From Lineus longissimus (Eukaryota > Nemertea > Pilidiophora > Heteronemertea > Lineidae): a stretch of 64,000 bases of DNA. Positions 31,816 to 44,570 of this stretch are shown piece by piece. Below the pieces are notes generated by a model. The model ran no database searches. It worked only from the letters and a program-made list of their open reading frames with translations, and was not told where the DNA came from. The translations under genes were made by a program, and so were the position numbers. Position 1 is the first letter of the stretch, and every line of letters begins with the position of its first letter. Where the stretch lies: NCBI RefSeq assembly GCF_910592395.1, contig NC_088319.1, positions 1,862,001 through 1,926,000 on the forward strand, in the 5' to 3' direction.

Positions 31816-34800
31816 TACATATTTGTAGTTCCCTCTTCACAAGAACTTTGCATTCATCATTAGTGCTGTTCAAGCAGTGACTCTCATAACTCCACTATAT
31901 GTACAAACCACTTCTACAATTGTATGTACATTTCATATATCTAATATAAGGCAACACAAATTTAGTAACTTGGATAGCGGGCTCACCTACAAACCTTTTT
32001 CCCCAAAGTTGAAAATACTTTTTTTTGATACACCCACTGACTAGCACCAAAAGTCACATGTCGACACAAATAAAAATGAAATTTGCATAAAAACACTAGT
32101 CTTTTTCGAGTTATAAGAATAAGTATCAATATATCGTCTGTAGAATGACCTAGATACCATAATTGGAAATTTTTCACTGTCGACAAGAATCATGTCATCC
32201 TCTACAACACGACTTCTCCTAAGGCATGTTTCCCAATTGAGGAAGTAAGTATGCATCCAGGGAAATGGCCTAATATTGTCCGAGACAAGGGGTATTAATA
32301 AACAGAGAAACAGAGAAACGAAGAAATCCGGATGGAATCAAGTGTGCTGACACGGTTAATTCACAATACATGGACCTCTTGTAATATAGTCATGTGAGGT
32401 TTACTTTCATTTTTTCCTTCCACTGACAAAGATAAAACTTCATCCTCATCCGCTATCCAATTAACAAAATTGGTTTGACCAATTATACAAAGGACAAAGT
32501 TCCTTCCTGGCAGATTTATTTCAACTCATATTAACTCTTCAAAATTAACGTGGACTACTTTATGGCAAAACCACAGCGATCTACCCCCATCGACCTGCAC
32601 AGACCTTCTGAATCAAAACAGTAACCTGAATATCTTTTTCCTGATACCAAGTACATGTACTTTCTCTTTTTTAGTCATTCATGTGAGTGTACATCAATAC
32701 TGTAAACTTCAAAATGTTAAAAAAAATTCGGACTGTTCCTATTTTGGTTTTCTATTTTTCGAATAAAAAATAAATATTTGCCATTTTTTTCTCACAAATC
32801 GAGTTTAATCTCAAAATCCCCTGAAATAATATGCAGGCAAAAATTGGGCTTTTTCAGTTATGAAAGTACGCATTGAATTGAGGACAAAATTTCGACTGTG
32901 ATGTTGTGTACACTGTAATAAATATCTTTGACAGGTAAATTTTTTATCTTTCTGTACGTCTGGTTACTGTTCAGCGGCACTGTTTATTTCTTATTTCCTG
33001 TGCCACTAGTAAATACATTGTACACCAATGGCATTAACAATCATCAAACAGACAACATGCAGAATCATACCGACAAATTAGAATACACACAGGTTCTATA
33101 AAGCACTGTGCAAATTATGTCACTCTGACCTGACAATTATCGCTGCGATGAGCAATAAAAGAATAGCTCATCTGCGGGTAAAACTCATAATCCCTTGGTT
33201 TGATAAAGGCTGCAGGTATTGACATACAGTTTCATTGCAATAGTGAATTTGAATTTGTTTGTTTTTGAAGACCAAACCCCTGAAACCTAGCACAAAATTA
33301 CTAGCTGGGTTCAAATAAAACATGAGCTGTTAAAACCACTTATACCTTGCACACCCATACCATATTTGAGTCAAGTCATCCAATGTAATGAGCAGCTGAC
33401 ATGACCATGCTGCCACTAGCTATCCCCTCCCCCATATGTAGTGAAGATTTATAGGCCTTCACTGACCCCATCCCTTGGTATACTCATTTCTAACACCTTA
33501 CACCCTAAGTGCAGTACTCAGCTTGAGATTTTTCTTGCCGAGTTGTCAGGCTACCTGTCCTCAAATTCTGACTTTTCTATTTGACCACCAAGGGCTGATG
33601 ACGTCTGCCGCAAAGCACCTCCTCCTGCTCCGCAAAGGAGATGAAGTTTTAACTTCACAACAATGAACCAATATTTCAATCCTAAGTGTCATGAGGCATG
33701 TACTACGGACCCAAATTTCTAATGACGTCATTATGTATGGCGGAATACATGGCATTACGTCGTCCCAATGACAACCAAGAAACATTGAACAGCGGGAGCC
33801 AAACCACAAGAGTCCTTGCCCCCCCCCAGGTAGATAAACCTTCATTGATCCCCCTCGACTCTTAAAACCCTAATGCCTACTATGCAGGCTCAAGCTTTGT
33901 ACCCAAGGTACTGGCAGTAAAAGTAGCTACAAGAGGCTGACTTGTCAGGCTTGTTTTAAAATCGATCATTGATCATCTGCTACCCGTTGCTGAAAATCAC
34001 CACCTGGCCTTTCCTCAGATATCAATATTTTTCCATTTTCCACTTCCCTCTTCCCTCTTTCCACTTTCCCCTTTTTACATCTTTACCATAAGTAGAATAC
34101 AAGTGTATCTCGCCACCTCACCACACCTCACATTTTTTCACAGGATTCATGGGGGTTCCTGACGGACAGCTATAGTGTTGTGCGAATTCTTTAGAATTGG
34201 AGAGCGAACCAATCACCCTGAAAAAAAACGAAAGTATGTTAGATTTTTTCCAAGGAAAAGGTGTTGTCGGATTAGGTTTTCAACCATTACTTATCATATG
34301 CCAGCAGACACATTGCCAAAAACAAATGAAATGGTCCAGGGACCATGTGCTCACCTCGAGTAATGTTATGCATGTCATTTGCAGTGGATTTGGGGGGAAC
34401 AGTTTCAGGCCAGTTTCACCAGTTTTGAATCTATTGAATAATATTATTCTTCTCGGCTCAATGGCACAAAAGAAAACTTGGCTGATTCACTATAAAGCCT
34501 GACTGACTAACTGTGGCTGCTTGCCAACTGTGCATAACTTACCATTAACAGTGCTGGACTGACTAACTTTGCCTGAGAGAATAACTGGGCCTGACTTACC
34601 TATACTGAGCTGGCGTGTGTGCATCACTGACTAACTGTAAATGGTAGGTCTCCTTGGTTGCAATGCTGCACCAAACCTGCAACACAAAACAAACTATGAA
34701 CAGATAAAATGGCCATGGGCCATTGTGCTCACCAGATTAAACTTTTGTAAAGCTTAAAAAGATTGTTCTCTGATACCTTGTTTTCAAGAAAATTCAATGC

Positions 34801-35001
34801 CATCTAGAGAGGGAAACAACCTTCTGAAAAGATTGTGTGACCAGGGGTTCAGGGGAGCCTGAAGGCTCTTGAAAGTAATGAAATTGAAAAACTTTCATAC
34901 ACCTGCACCCTGGAGAATCAATTCCCCAAATTGCCAAGCATCTTTTCAGGCCTTCCAGTTTGCCGAGCTTGCTTCTCCTAGGAATTTTTTTTTGTGATAT
35001 A
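31816..35001. other. Gene-free region
   Basis: Over 3 kb without a recognisable gene. Short open frames near 33475-33845 and 34175-34502 show no domains. Two short related motifs (ATGGTCCAGGGACCATGTGCTCACC near 34331 and ATGGCCATGGGCCATTGTGCTCACC near 34709) hint at a dispersed repeat end. Confidence 0.4.
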
Positions 35002-35145
35002 CAGTAGAACCTCTCTAATAATGACAGCCTCGGGATTGACAATTGTTGTCCTTAATAGAGAGGTGTCCTGATTAAAGCTGTCAAATTGAATGAAAATAAC
35101 CAATTTGGGACCAATACTAGTGTCCTTAATAGAGAGGTGTCCGCT
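35002..35145. mobile_element. Tc1/mariner-like MITE, family M1 copy 3
   Basis: Left end CAGTAGAACCTCTCTAATAATG; inner and right inverted motifs TTAATAGAGAGGTGTCC. It lies at the start of a block that is duplicated at 45477-46680, where the same MITE recurs. Confidence 0.7.
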
Positions 35146-35322
35146 AATATTTGATGCGTGCACCACAGATTAATCTGCCGGTTAATTTACCTCAAAATTT
35201 AGTGCATATTGTCCATGTTACTAGATGGGCACAAGTTATTTTAGAAAATTTACCAACGAGCGCACATTTTGGATGTTTTTCTTGTGAGGCAGCTGTTCTC
35301 CCAGGCCTCAACGAGCACGATC

Positions 35323-35940
35323 GGGGGGGGGGGGGGGGGGGCAGTGTGCTTGCTTTAGTCGAAAGGCTGGGTGCCTGGGGATTTTATTCTCCAGGGTGAC
35401 CTGGATAGATGAATGTTCACAGTTACGCCTTATTTATAGGGCTGATGACATATCTAGCATATCAAGACATGAAATCGGGGTGGGGGGGGGGGGGGGGGGG
35501 GTGCAGTGTGCTTGCTTAGTCGGAAGGCTGGGTGCCTGGGGATTTTATTCTCCAGGGTGACTTGGATAGATGAATGTTCACAGTTATGCCTTATTTATAG
35601 GGCTGATGACATATCTAGCATATCAAGACATGAAATCGGGGTGGGGGGGGGGGGGGGGGGTGCAGTGTGCTTGCTTAGTCGGAAGGCTGGGTGCCTGGGG
35701 ATTTTATTCTCCAGGGTGACCTGGATAGATGAATGTTCACAGTTATGCCTTATTTATAGGGCTGATGACATATCAAGCATATCAAGACATGAAATCGGGG
35801 TGGGGGGGGGGGGGGTGCAGTGTGCTTGCTTAGTCGGAAGGCTGGGTGCCTGGGGATTTTATTCTCCAGGGTGACCTGGATAGATGAATGTTCACAGTTA
35901 TGCCTTATTTATAGGGCTGATGACATATATCAAGCATATC
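35323..35940 (+). repeat. Four roughly 160-bp tandem units with long poly-G tracts
   Basis: G tracts of roughly 15-23 bases lie at 35323-35341, about 35482-35501, 35643-35660 and 35802-35815, each followed by the same segment (CAGTGTGCTTGCTTAGTCGG ... GACATGAAATCGGGG). Open frames crossing them are an effect of the repeat. The G tracts are strong candidates for quadruplex formation and replication stalling, which may explain the tandem expansion. Confidence 0.9.
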
Positions 35941-36699
35941 CAAACACGAACTCCGTTGAATCTCATAAAATATCGTTTTTTTATGGCCTGGCTATATAGG
36001 GCATGTGTCATGTTGTCAGGGGCGATTTGGGAGAGGCAGCCACTGGAAGATCTCGACGATATTCCCAATTACAATCAGTAGGTCTATTGCGGCGAACAAC
36101 TTGAAAATTCAAGAATAGACGGAAATTTCCTTGCCAACAGCTATTTTTTGAAGTCACCTAGTCTAAAGTAAGTAGATAATTTGGAAATTTTGGAATAGTG
36201 GCCATCTTGAAATTCAAAGACTTTTAGCTTGTCGTGGAATGGGTCATGTCCTTGACAGCTATAATCTTAAACTTAAGAGGTTCTCATAATTGTTCAAAAT
36301 ATTGGTATCCTGGCACATTTCCTGGCCCAGCTAAAAGGTAAAAGGTGCAATATCTCGCTTATCAGTGACTTGTTTTTGATGATATTTTTATGGTAGGTAC
36401 TCCAAGCAACGATACATCACATGTCATACCGACTTTGGTTTGACCTATATACTAAATATGTAGCATGTTTCTTAACCGGGATGAATTCCTAACCAGCAAA
36501 TATCTATATGGTGAGCACATGGCCCCTGCCCGTTTCATTACCACAGTGGACATTGGGACTGTGTATTAGCCTTGGTACTGGTAGTCTACAGTAAACTAGG
36601 GCAGATATCGAAAGCATGAATTTACCTCCGTGGGGATTCCCCAGTTTAAACATGCGATGGGATTTTTGCCTTGGAGAGTTTTAGTCTGTGATTTGGTAG

Positions 36700-37803
36700 T
36701 TGATAAGACCCCCTTTAGGAGGGGCTCTTAAGATACACGTGTGTGCGGGAGTAGGTATATAATGTAAATGAAGTGAAATAAAGAGAGTAAATATTGTATA
36801 TCCAACAAACAATTTTTTTTGGTATTTTTCTGAATTAACTCCGTTGAGTTTACCGATTTCTCCGCGATCTTCCGGTGGTGGTTGCTATCCCATTGGTTGA
36901 AATTAAGTTAAATTAAATTTAAATCTTCATGGGAATTCGCTACATCATATGCCTAAGAAATTGGCCAATTATATTAATATTTTTATTAGAGAAATATCCG
37001 TCCTAAATAATGACAGAAAAGGGTGGTTTATTTCAATTTTGTGTCGACATGGTCGAGGTCACGTGACATAAAAACAAAACAATCGCACACACCCGTCCAA
37101 AAAAGGCACTTTAAGAAAAATAAATACGTTTTTCCAGCTTAAAACCACACTGACGACTAAGTTATATTGGTCTACTGCCCAAATCTGAAGTATCAAAATG
37201 AATCACAAACTAGAACTAGCTCTATTTAGCTATAGTTGCGTGAAAATTTCGGGTGAGCGACGTACATTCTGTACCCTAGCGGCCAATAAATAAACTACTT
37301 TCAGCCTTCTGCTCCGGTCTCGTTAGGGAGTTTTTCCCAAATGTACGCGATGATGACGTGCCCCATTAACAGACATCTATTTTAAAATGCGTTTCCAAAG
37401 TGAATGCATGAGGACAATCCATTTAAGTGTCGTATATCACTGGAAACGCCCGATTCCCGTGAATAAGGACAATCACAATGTATTACATTACCAAAACAAA
37501 AATGTGTCGGAAGGAACTATAATTACTATATGGATGGTCCCATCGCACCCCCCCCCCCCCCTCCAGCAGTATGACACAGAAGGGCTAGTTGACTGTCCAC
37601 CGGGGGGGGGGGGGTTTGGGGGGAGCTTCCCCCCAACGCACTGGTAAAAACCTATGTCGACGGAGGGGGGTTTGGGGGGGGGTGTCCCCCCATTGTAACA
37701 GCTGTAGTTGTTAGAGCTTGCACTTAACATATGCTCGTAGGGGGGTTCGGGGGAGCTCCCCCGACCTAAAGGGGGGCTCACTAAGTCCTTGACTTCACAT
37801 ATT
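36700..37803 (+). repeat. Direct duplication D2, copy 1
   Basis: Starts TGATAAGACCCCCTTTAGGAGGGG and is repeated at 37961 with an offset of 1,260 bp, including ACCGATTTCTCCGCGATCTTCC and CATGGTCGAGGTCACGTGAC. It ends after a GC-rich hairpin-prone segment and CACTAAGTCCTTGA. No coding signal. Confidence 0.88.
37544..37780. repeat. Poly-C / poly-G hairpin-prone segment
   Basis: A C run (about 37547-37561), then G runs and motifs like GGGGGGTTTGGGGGGAGC facing CTTCCCCCC, and GGGGGTTCGGGGGAGCTCCCCC. Related shorter versions lie at 38778-38875 and 39138-39285. Probably a family of short foldback repeats. Frames through it give Pro/Gly-rich artefacts. Confidence 0.7.
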
Positions 37804-37960
37804 ATAGCTTGGAATCAGTGAAACCTTGGAACCAGTGATAAACCTTGGAATAGTCAGTACTAAACCGTGGAATCACTGTGCAAGTACCGCGTGAAATCGG
37901 GTGCGTTCCTTCCACGATTTATACCCTTCCAACTGCCAATCTCGTCCCAGCTGAGTTTAT

Positions 37961-38901
37961 TGATAAGCCCCCCTCTTAGGAGGGGCTCTTAAGATACACG
38001 TGTGTGCGGGAGTACATAATGTAAATGAATGATGAGAAATAAAGAGAGCTATTGTATATCCTACAAACAATTTTTTTTGGTATTTTTCTGACTTAACTCC
38101 GTTGAGTTTACCGATTCCTCCGCGATCTTCCGGTGGTGGTTGCTATCCCATTGGTTGAAATTAATTTAAATTAAATTTAAATTAATTAAAATCTTCATGG
38201 GAATTCGCTACATCATATGCCTAAGAAATTGGCCAATTATATTAATATTATATAAGAGAAATATCCGTCCTAAATAATGACAGAAAAGGGTGGTTTATTT
38301 CAATTTTGTGTCGACATGGTCGAGGTCACGTGACATAAAAACAAAACAATCGCACACACCCGTCCAAAAAAGGCACTTTAAGAAAAACAAATACGTTTTT
38401 CCAGCTTAAAACCACACTGACGACTAAGTTATATTGGTCTACTGCCCAAATCTGAAGTATCTAATAGAATCACAAACTAGAACTAGCTCTATTTAGCTAT
38501 AGTTGCGTGAAAAATTCGGGCGAGCGACGTTCATTCTGTACCGTAGCGGCCAATAATTAAACTACTTTCAGCCGTCTGCTCCGGTCTCGTTAGGGAGTTT
38601 TTCCCAAATGTACGCGATGATGACGTGCCCCATTAACAGGACGTAACATCTATTTTAAAATGCGTTTCGAAAGTGAATGCATGAGGACAACCCATTTACC
38701 GTGAATAAGGACAATCACAATGTATTACATTACCAAAACAAAAATGTGTCGGAAGGAACTATGGATGGTCCCAACATGGGGGGTTGGGGGGGGGGTCCCC
38801 TCCATTGTACTGGGTAAAAACGTTACGCTATCGTAGGGGGGTTCGGGGGTGCTCCCCCGACCTAAAGGGGGGCTCACTAAGTCCTTGAATTTACATATTA
38901 G
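37961..38901 (+). repeat. Direct duplication D2, copy 2
   Basis: Second copy of 36700-37803 with small indels and a shorter GC-rich end. The tandem arrangement suggests unequal exchange. Confidence 0.88.
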
Positions 38902-39137
38902 CAATTTGCCAGTAGTTCCAGAAACCACCTTTTTGTGGAGGATGACGTCATCATGAAATGCATTTGAAATGCGTTGTTGACGTCAAAAAATAAACTTATA
39001 TTCATGACGGGCCGCAATTGCAAATATCTAATGATTTCTTTTCAATGAAAGCAAAAGAAAGGTTTTGTGATTGTTTTGTATTCCATATACTAATATGTTA
39101 AGAGCAAGCTCTAGTGAACTCACACAACTGTTTGACA

Positions 39138-39285
39138 TGGGGGAGCTCCCCCAAACCCCCGTCCTTCTGACATATTTAGCCAGTACATTGAGGGATGAGT
39201 CCCCCAAACCCCCTCCCCCGTTCTCTGATAGTGACCGGTTTCAGCCAGCACATTGGGGGAAGGCCCCCCAACCCCCCCCATTGGA
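39138..39285. repeat. GGGGGAGCTCCCCC-type foldback repeats
   Basis: Three G/C-rich inverted motifs (CATGGGGGAGCTCCCCC, ATGAGTCCCCCAAACCCCC, TTGGGGGAAGGCCCCCC) at roughly 60-bp spacing, each preceded by a CCAGTACATTG/CCAGCACATTG-like segment. Confidence 0.65.
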
Positions 39286-39478
39286 CTCTGAAAATAGAAT
39301 TCCTTGGAGATGCTGAACCACAAGGCCCCGCAAAGAAATAGTCCCCGCCCGCCCCGGTAGCTGTCTCATATCTGCTGACAGAAGCAGCTCTTTGTGGTGA
39401 AATAATGATTGAATTTTCCACCTGCTAGCATAGATAGATCTATTTGTGTATGTTTCTTGAATTAAATGCATCTTGTCA

Positions 39479-39696
39479 TTAAAGGGGGACTATAGGCAGG
39501 AGCAGAGGGGCTAATTTGGCCATCTTCAGGTGACTTATATACACAGTGAGGGCCGTCATGTCAGATTCAGCACTAAATATATTCCTTGTGCAAAGATGAA
39601 TCACTTCGACATACTGTGAGATGTGAGAGACCCGTATTGGCGACTTTGTGTAACTTTATCTTGCCTGCCTAGCTGCTGCCTATATTGTCCCTTTAA
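39479..39696. mobile_element. TTAA MITE family M2, copy 2
   Basis: 218 bp bounded by TTAA, left end TTAAAGGGGGACTATAGGCAGG, right end inverted (GCTGCCTATATTGTCCCTTTAA). Reverse orientation relative to 25216-25437. Confidence 0.8.
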
Positions 39697-41938
39697 GACT
39701 CAAACAGATTGCTGCTGCAGTGTTTGACGTAGGAAGTTAACTAATCAAAGTTAATGGTAGTCGTCAAAGTAAAGACAAACTGTTCATATATGTATAGGCT
39801 ATTGCAAGCGTAGGGTGTTTTCGTTTGTGGCCTTCATACACTAAAAGCATAACCAGTCCCCCCCTCCCCCCATCCGTAAACAGGGACATTCCCAGTTAGC
39901 AACCAGTTGGCATGCATTGAGTTCATAGTAAATACATATCCGCACAACAAACCGAACACTGATGGGATCGAGACCTATTTTAACAAGACAAAACCAAAGG
40001 GACGTGCGTCATACGAAGTGGTATTCAATAGATAATATGCTTCACGTCTGTCAAAAATTCATAAAAGAATTCAGTTTCCTTTCTTTCCCGTTCATTCAAT
40101 CATTGACGTCAACTATACGAACAATCTCTATCTACCGGTACTTAGTCGATGAATGGTTACTTCGCAAAGAGATTTCGGGGTAATCTAGATACGATACTAA
40201 GTAAATTGTTGGCTAGTTTGCCAAATTGGACAGTTGCCAGCAAAGCGAAGTAAACGACAAACTGTTCAATAGCTATATGAGATATTGCAAGTGTAGGGTG
40301 TTTGCGCCTGTGGTCTAGTATAGACATACACTGAAAGCAAATAACCAGGGTCCCCCCCCTCCGCAACCGGGGGCTTTAAGAACCAGTTGGCGTGCATTGA
40401 TTACATTGGACAGTTCATTAACTTGAGGCATGACCGCCCCCAGTATGATATGCATTGATCAGGCCAAGGTCCCTTCACACTGATTGGCGAAAACTTTTCG
40501 CTGCCTGTAGCGAGGACGTGGTAAGTTGATGAACAGTGGTTGGCATTGCGAATCAACTGATCACTTGTGACCTAACTTCTTATTAGTGGTTAGGCCTATG
40601 GTGTGGTTTTGTTAGGTCTATTGACGATCTCCAAAAAAATAAATCGCATTAAAATAAAACCCGTATCGGCCTATCTTAAACCCTTGCAGATATTGATGCA
40701 AAGGCCAATGGTACAACCATTAGACAAACTGGTATCGCCAACCCAATGTCCATCTTCGATTCACTCAAACAATTTTGAATGGCATAAACGACAATGCGCA
40801 TAATATCGTGGCGTGCATATTCAAAAACGGTATGACTAGAACGGTGAGTCTATAGAGTACTGTAGAACGGAAAATTTTCGCCGCAAAATATTTTCGCGAA
40901 TCAAGATATTTTTTCCAATCAAATTTAAATTGTCTACTTTGACATAGAGCTCTTATAGTGAATAGGCGCTGTAGTTTGGATGGCTATATTAGAATACTCA
41001 AATCCACTGTAAACATGTCTCATTGTGTCGGGTAGGCCAATGTAGTACACAAAAATGGGTATATAATACGAGTAATTATGCAACGGTCATTCAAGAGGTG
41101 TGGAATTTGTGTTTGTTAGGGGTAAATATCATACGTGTTAATTGATAAGACTTTTCTTGAAATGGACACTTTAATGTGGTGTTTGTAAAAGCCTATACCA
41201 AACTGTGATACTCAACCAAACCATACTTTCATACGAAATAAAAAATGCACTGTACATGTGGCGTAGGTGTTCCCAAACTTTTTGTGGGTAGTGTATATCT
41301 TAGGAGATATCATATGGAAATTTCAAGTATTCATTTACTTTTGACCGGAGGTGTACACACACTTTGCGTCTGCAAAAAACAACAACACAGAGCAAACGCC
41401 TACGTGCGTAAACCTGTTTCGAGTCAAGTTGCGAAAACACCCTTTCATTTACTTCGGTTCAAACTTGTACGATCATGCATCGCCTCAATAGACATACCTC
41501 GATGTGACTTATTATGCAGAGTCTGACCTTTTGACATGTTGTTTTATAGGAATGCAAATTCAAATCCTAAGATAACACTAGTTTTGTTATAGTCGTGTGA
41601 TAAACATTTTAGATTATGATCATCTCATTTTTTCATTCTCTTGACACATTTGACATCATACATACTAAGCATGGTGTACATATATAGCCTATTATGCCGA
41701 CATTAAATTATCTTCATGTAGCAATTTGAATAAATCATCACCGCGTTCATATTCAGAAACCATAAACTTTAATACAAGTCGTGTATTTCAAAGAGTTTAA
41801 TCACAACACGTATTCATCGTTTATGGTTTGACATATTTCCTTTCTCCGCGGGTCTGCACAATTTTTTTCAGATTCGATGGACATGATGGATTTATGCATT
41901 TTGTTTACACTTTACATACAGTGTATACGTAACCATAA
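39697..41938. other. Gene-free region
   Basis: No gene recognised. Two related segments (about 39776-39915 and 40232-40400) share ACAAACTGTTCA, TATTGCAAG, GTGTAGGGTGTTT and AACCAGTTGGC in the same order, so a diverged 450-bp tandem duplication is present. Confidence 0.45.
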
Positions 41939-43232
41939 AGGCCTGTGTACACTAGTAAAATATTAGCAACATTTGTACAACATTTCCAGTTGCAACAAAT
42001 GTTGCAAAAATGTTGCGTAGTGTGTATAGAGCAAAACGCGTCTTACAACATGTTGTAAAAATGTTGCAAACTCTTCAGCCAATCAGAAATAGGATTTGCG
42101 TCACGTGATCTACCTGAGGTCATGTGACTTGAACAAGAAGCTGGTATAGCAACTCTCAAGTGAGTGTCTTGCTTCGTAGGGTGGTGAAACCTTTTCTAGA
42201 AGTTTCATCCATTCGCAGGAAGTTTTTGTATGACGGCTTGTCAGTCAGCCGCAACTCCTTTAACAGGCAGTGATATGCCCCATGATCCACCCTCATTTTG
42301 ATCCAGGGCCTGGTCCATATTCTCTTTGGTTATTTCGCCGCCTCTTCCTTGCTAATTTGTTGCAATTTTGTTGCTAGTGTACACAGGGCCTTGAAGTGCT
42401 TGTTGCAAAATTGTTGTAAAAATGTTGGTAAAATGTTGGTAAAATGTTGCTAATATTTTACTAGTGTACACCCTGCTTACACTAGTAAAATGTTGCTAAT
42501 ATTTTACTAGTGTACACCCTGCTTACACTAGTAAAATATTAGCAACATTTTACCAACATTTTTACAACAATTTTGCAACAAGCACTTCAAGGCCCTGTGT
42601 ACACTAGCAACAAAATTGCAACAAATTAGCAACATTTTTACAACATGTTGGTAAATTGTTGCAAACTTTTTAGTGGGAACAAAGGGAAATAGGTATTTTG
42701 GAGGGAAAATAGATGATTCCAAGGAGAGAAGATGTGTTTTGAGTGCTTCTGCAGCAATTTTAGCTGTCATTGTTGAGAGACGGAAGAGGCGGCGAAATAA
42801 CCAAAGAGAATATGGACCAGGCCCTGGATCAAAATGAGGGTGGATCATGGGGCATACCACTGCCTGTTAAAGGAGTTGCGGCTGACTGACAACCCGTCAT
42901 ACAAAAACTTCCTGCGAATGGATGAAACTTCTAGAAAAGGTTTCATCACCCTACGAAGCAAGACACTCACTTGAGAGTTGCTATAACTGCTTCTTGTTCA
43001 AGTCACATGACCTCAGGTAGATCACATGACGCAAATCCTATTTCTGATTGGCTGAAGAGTTTGCAACATTTTTACAACATGCAACAAAGAATTGCATTGC
43101 ATTTAATTTGCAACATTTTTACAACAATTTTACAACATGTTGTAAGACGCGTTTTGCTCTGTACACACTACGCAACATTTTTGCAACATTTGTTGCAACT
43201 GGAAATGTTGTAAAAATGTTGCTAATGTGCGA
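41939..43232. mobile_element. Foldback element with Harbinger-like transposase remnant
   Basis: Two long inverted arms (about 41941-42472 and 42534-43230) read the same on opposite strands around a short centre of repeated TACACTAGTAAAAT motifs. Both arms carry TTGCAACA-rich ends. In the plus-strand reading of the right arm, near 42850-42935, short frames give LLKELRLTD and NPSYKNFLRMDE, which resemble the N-terminus of PIF/Harbinger transposases; upstream is a basic RRKRRRN stretch. The frame is broken. Probably two decayed copies in head-to-head orientation. Confidence 0.65.
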
Positions 43233-43262
43233 GTTAAAATAAAACGTTTTTATTAGAAGAAT

Positions 43263-43968
43263 CTGCAAGAAGGGTTTGCACATGCTTTTTGGCTTTCCAC
43301 ATGCTTTTTGGGAATTAGCCTTCCTTTAATTTTAGGCCTAGATCAGGTCCACAACCATTGCAAGGAAATTCAAGGTATCTTTTTGCCCTCCTCTTCCAGG
43401 ACAGACAATGTCTGTTTGGCGACACTTCCGGTCGGGGATTGTAAATTTTCTTCCCAATTCATAATGGGGAGTAGATTTGGCTGTGTTTACTATGTTCCAA
43501 AAACTGTTCCGCAACGTCATCATAGGCCTACATCAGTCATCATGTACATGCAATAGCGCTAGCATCGTCTGCTCATGCATTAGGATTTTTCCAGAAACGA
43601 TAATTTATTTTAGTTTTTATTACGGTATCATCAAAATTACAGACAGTTTCATAGCTGAGAAGCATCATACATTAGTTCAGAATATTACAATCAATTATAT
43701 TACATAGAAAAGTCTATATACCCCGGTATAATTGATTTAATTGGGCACTACATTCGTGTTCGCTCATGAATACTAAAAATTGATCGCGCAAAGGTCCTGG
43801 TCACGTGAACGATGGCTCTTCCATTCATTGCCGCTACTTAACTTTGCAACAATTAACTTTGCAAAACAAATAACCAATTCAAACACAAAAAAACAATTTA
43901 GCAACACTTTGATATTTTATCATGTAGAGTATGTGACATTTCATGCGTTTATTAGGAAGAAAAGATGA
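43263..43968 (+). repeat. Dispersed repeat R2, copy 2
   Basis: Reverse-orientation counterpart of 27700-28472. It directly follows the foldback element and directly precedes a G-tract block copy. Confidence 0.75.
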
Positions 43969-44570
43969 GAGATGAATGTTCACAGTTACGCCTTATTTAT
44001 AGGGCTGATGACATATCAAGCATATCAAGACATGAAATCGGGGTGGGGGGGGGGGGGGGGGGGGGGGGGAGTGTGCTTGCTTTAGTCGGAAGGCCAGGTG
44101 CCTGGGGAATTCATTCTCCAGGGTGACCTGGCGAGATGAATGTTCACAGTTATGCCTTATTTTATATAGGGCTGGTGACATATCAAGCATATCAAGACAT
44201 GTAATCGGTTGCATCTGATAAGATATCGATTTTTTTATGGCTTGGTTATATAGGGCATGTGTCATGTTGTCCGGGGCACTTTGGGAGAGGCAGCCACTGG
44301 AAGATCTCGACGAACAACTTTAAAATTCAACTTGAGAATATTCGGAAATTCCCTTGCCAACAGCTATTTTTTTAAGTCACCTAGTCAAAAGTAATTTGGA
44401 AATTTTGGAATAGTGGCCATCTTGAAATTCAAAGACTTTTAGCTTGTCGTGGAATGGGTCATGTCCTTGACGGCTATAATCTTAAACTGAAGAGGTTATC
44501 ATCATTGTTCAAAATATTGGTATCCTGGCACATTTCCTGGCCCAGCTACAGCAAATTCTGATGAAAATGC
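43966..44570 (+). repeat. Segmental block D1, partial copy 3 with a 25-30 bp poly-G tract
   Basis: Same order as 35730-36330: GATGAATGTTCACAGTTA, GACATGAAATCGGGGTG followed by a poly-G tract at about 44044-44069, CAGCCACTGGAAGATCTCGACGA, TTGTCGTGGAATGGGTCATG. Confidence 0.85.

Larger units (their letters stand above)
35002..36680 (+). repeat. Segmental duplication block D1, copy 1
   Basis: MITE, then a unique segment (CACCACAGATTAATCTGCC...), then G-tract tandem units, then a long tail (CTGGCTATATAGGGCATGTG ... GTAGGTACTCCAAGCAACG) in the same order as 45477-46680. Copy 1 has four G-tract units where copy 2 has one without a G tract. A partial third copy lies at 43966-44570. Confidence 0.85.

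Noticed and set aside
35506-35874. Glycine-rich repeated protein of 122 codons
   Set aside because: Created by poly-G tracts between tandem units; lengths of the G runs differ between units.
37387-37781. Pro/Gly-rich frames on both strands
   Set aside because: Caused by poly-C/poly-G hairpin repeats.
41245-41526. 93-codon plus-strand frame
   Set aside because: No domain, no splice context and no repeat support; chance open frame in AT-rich DNA.
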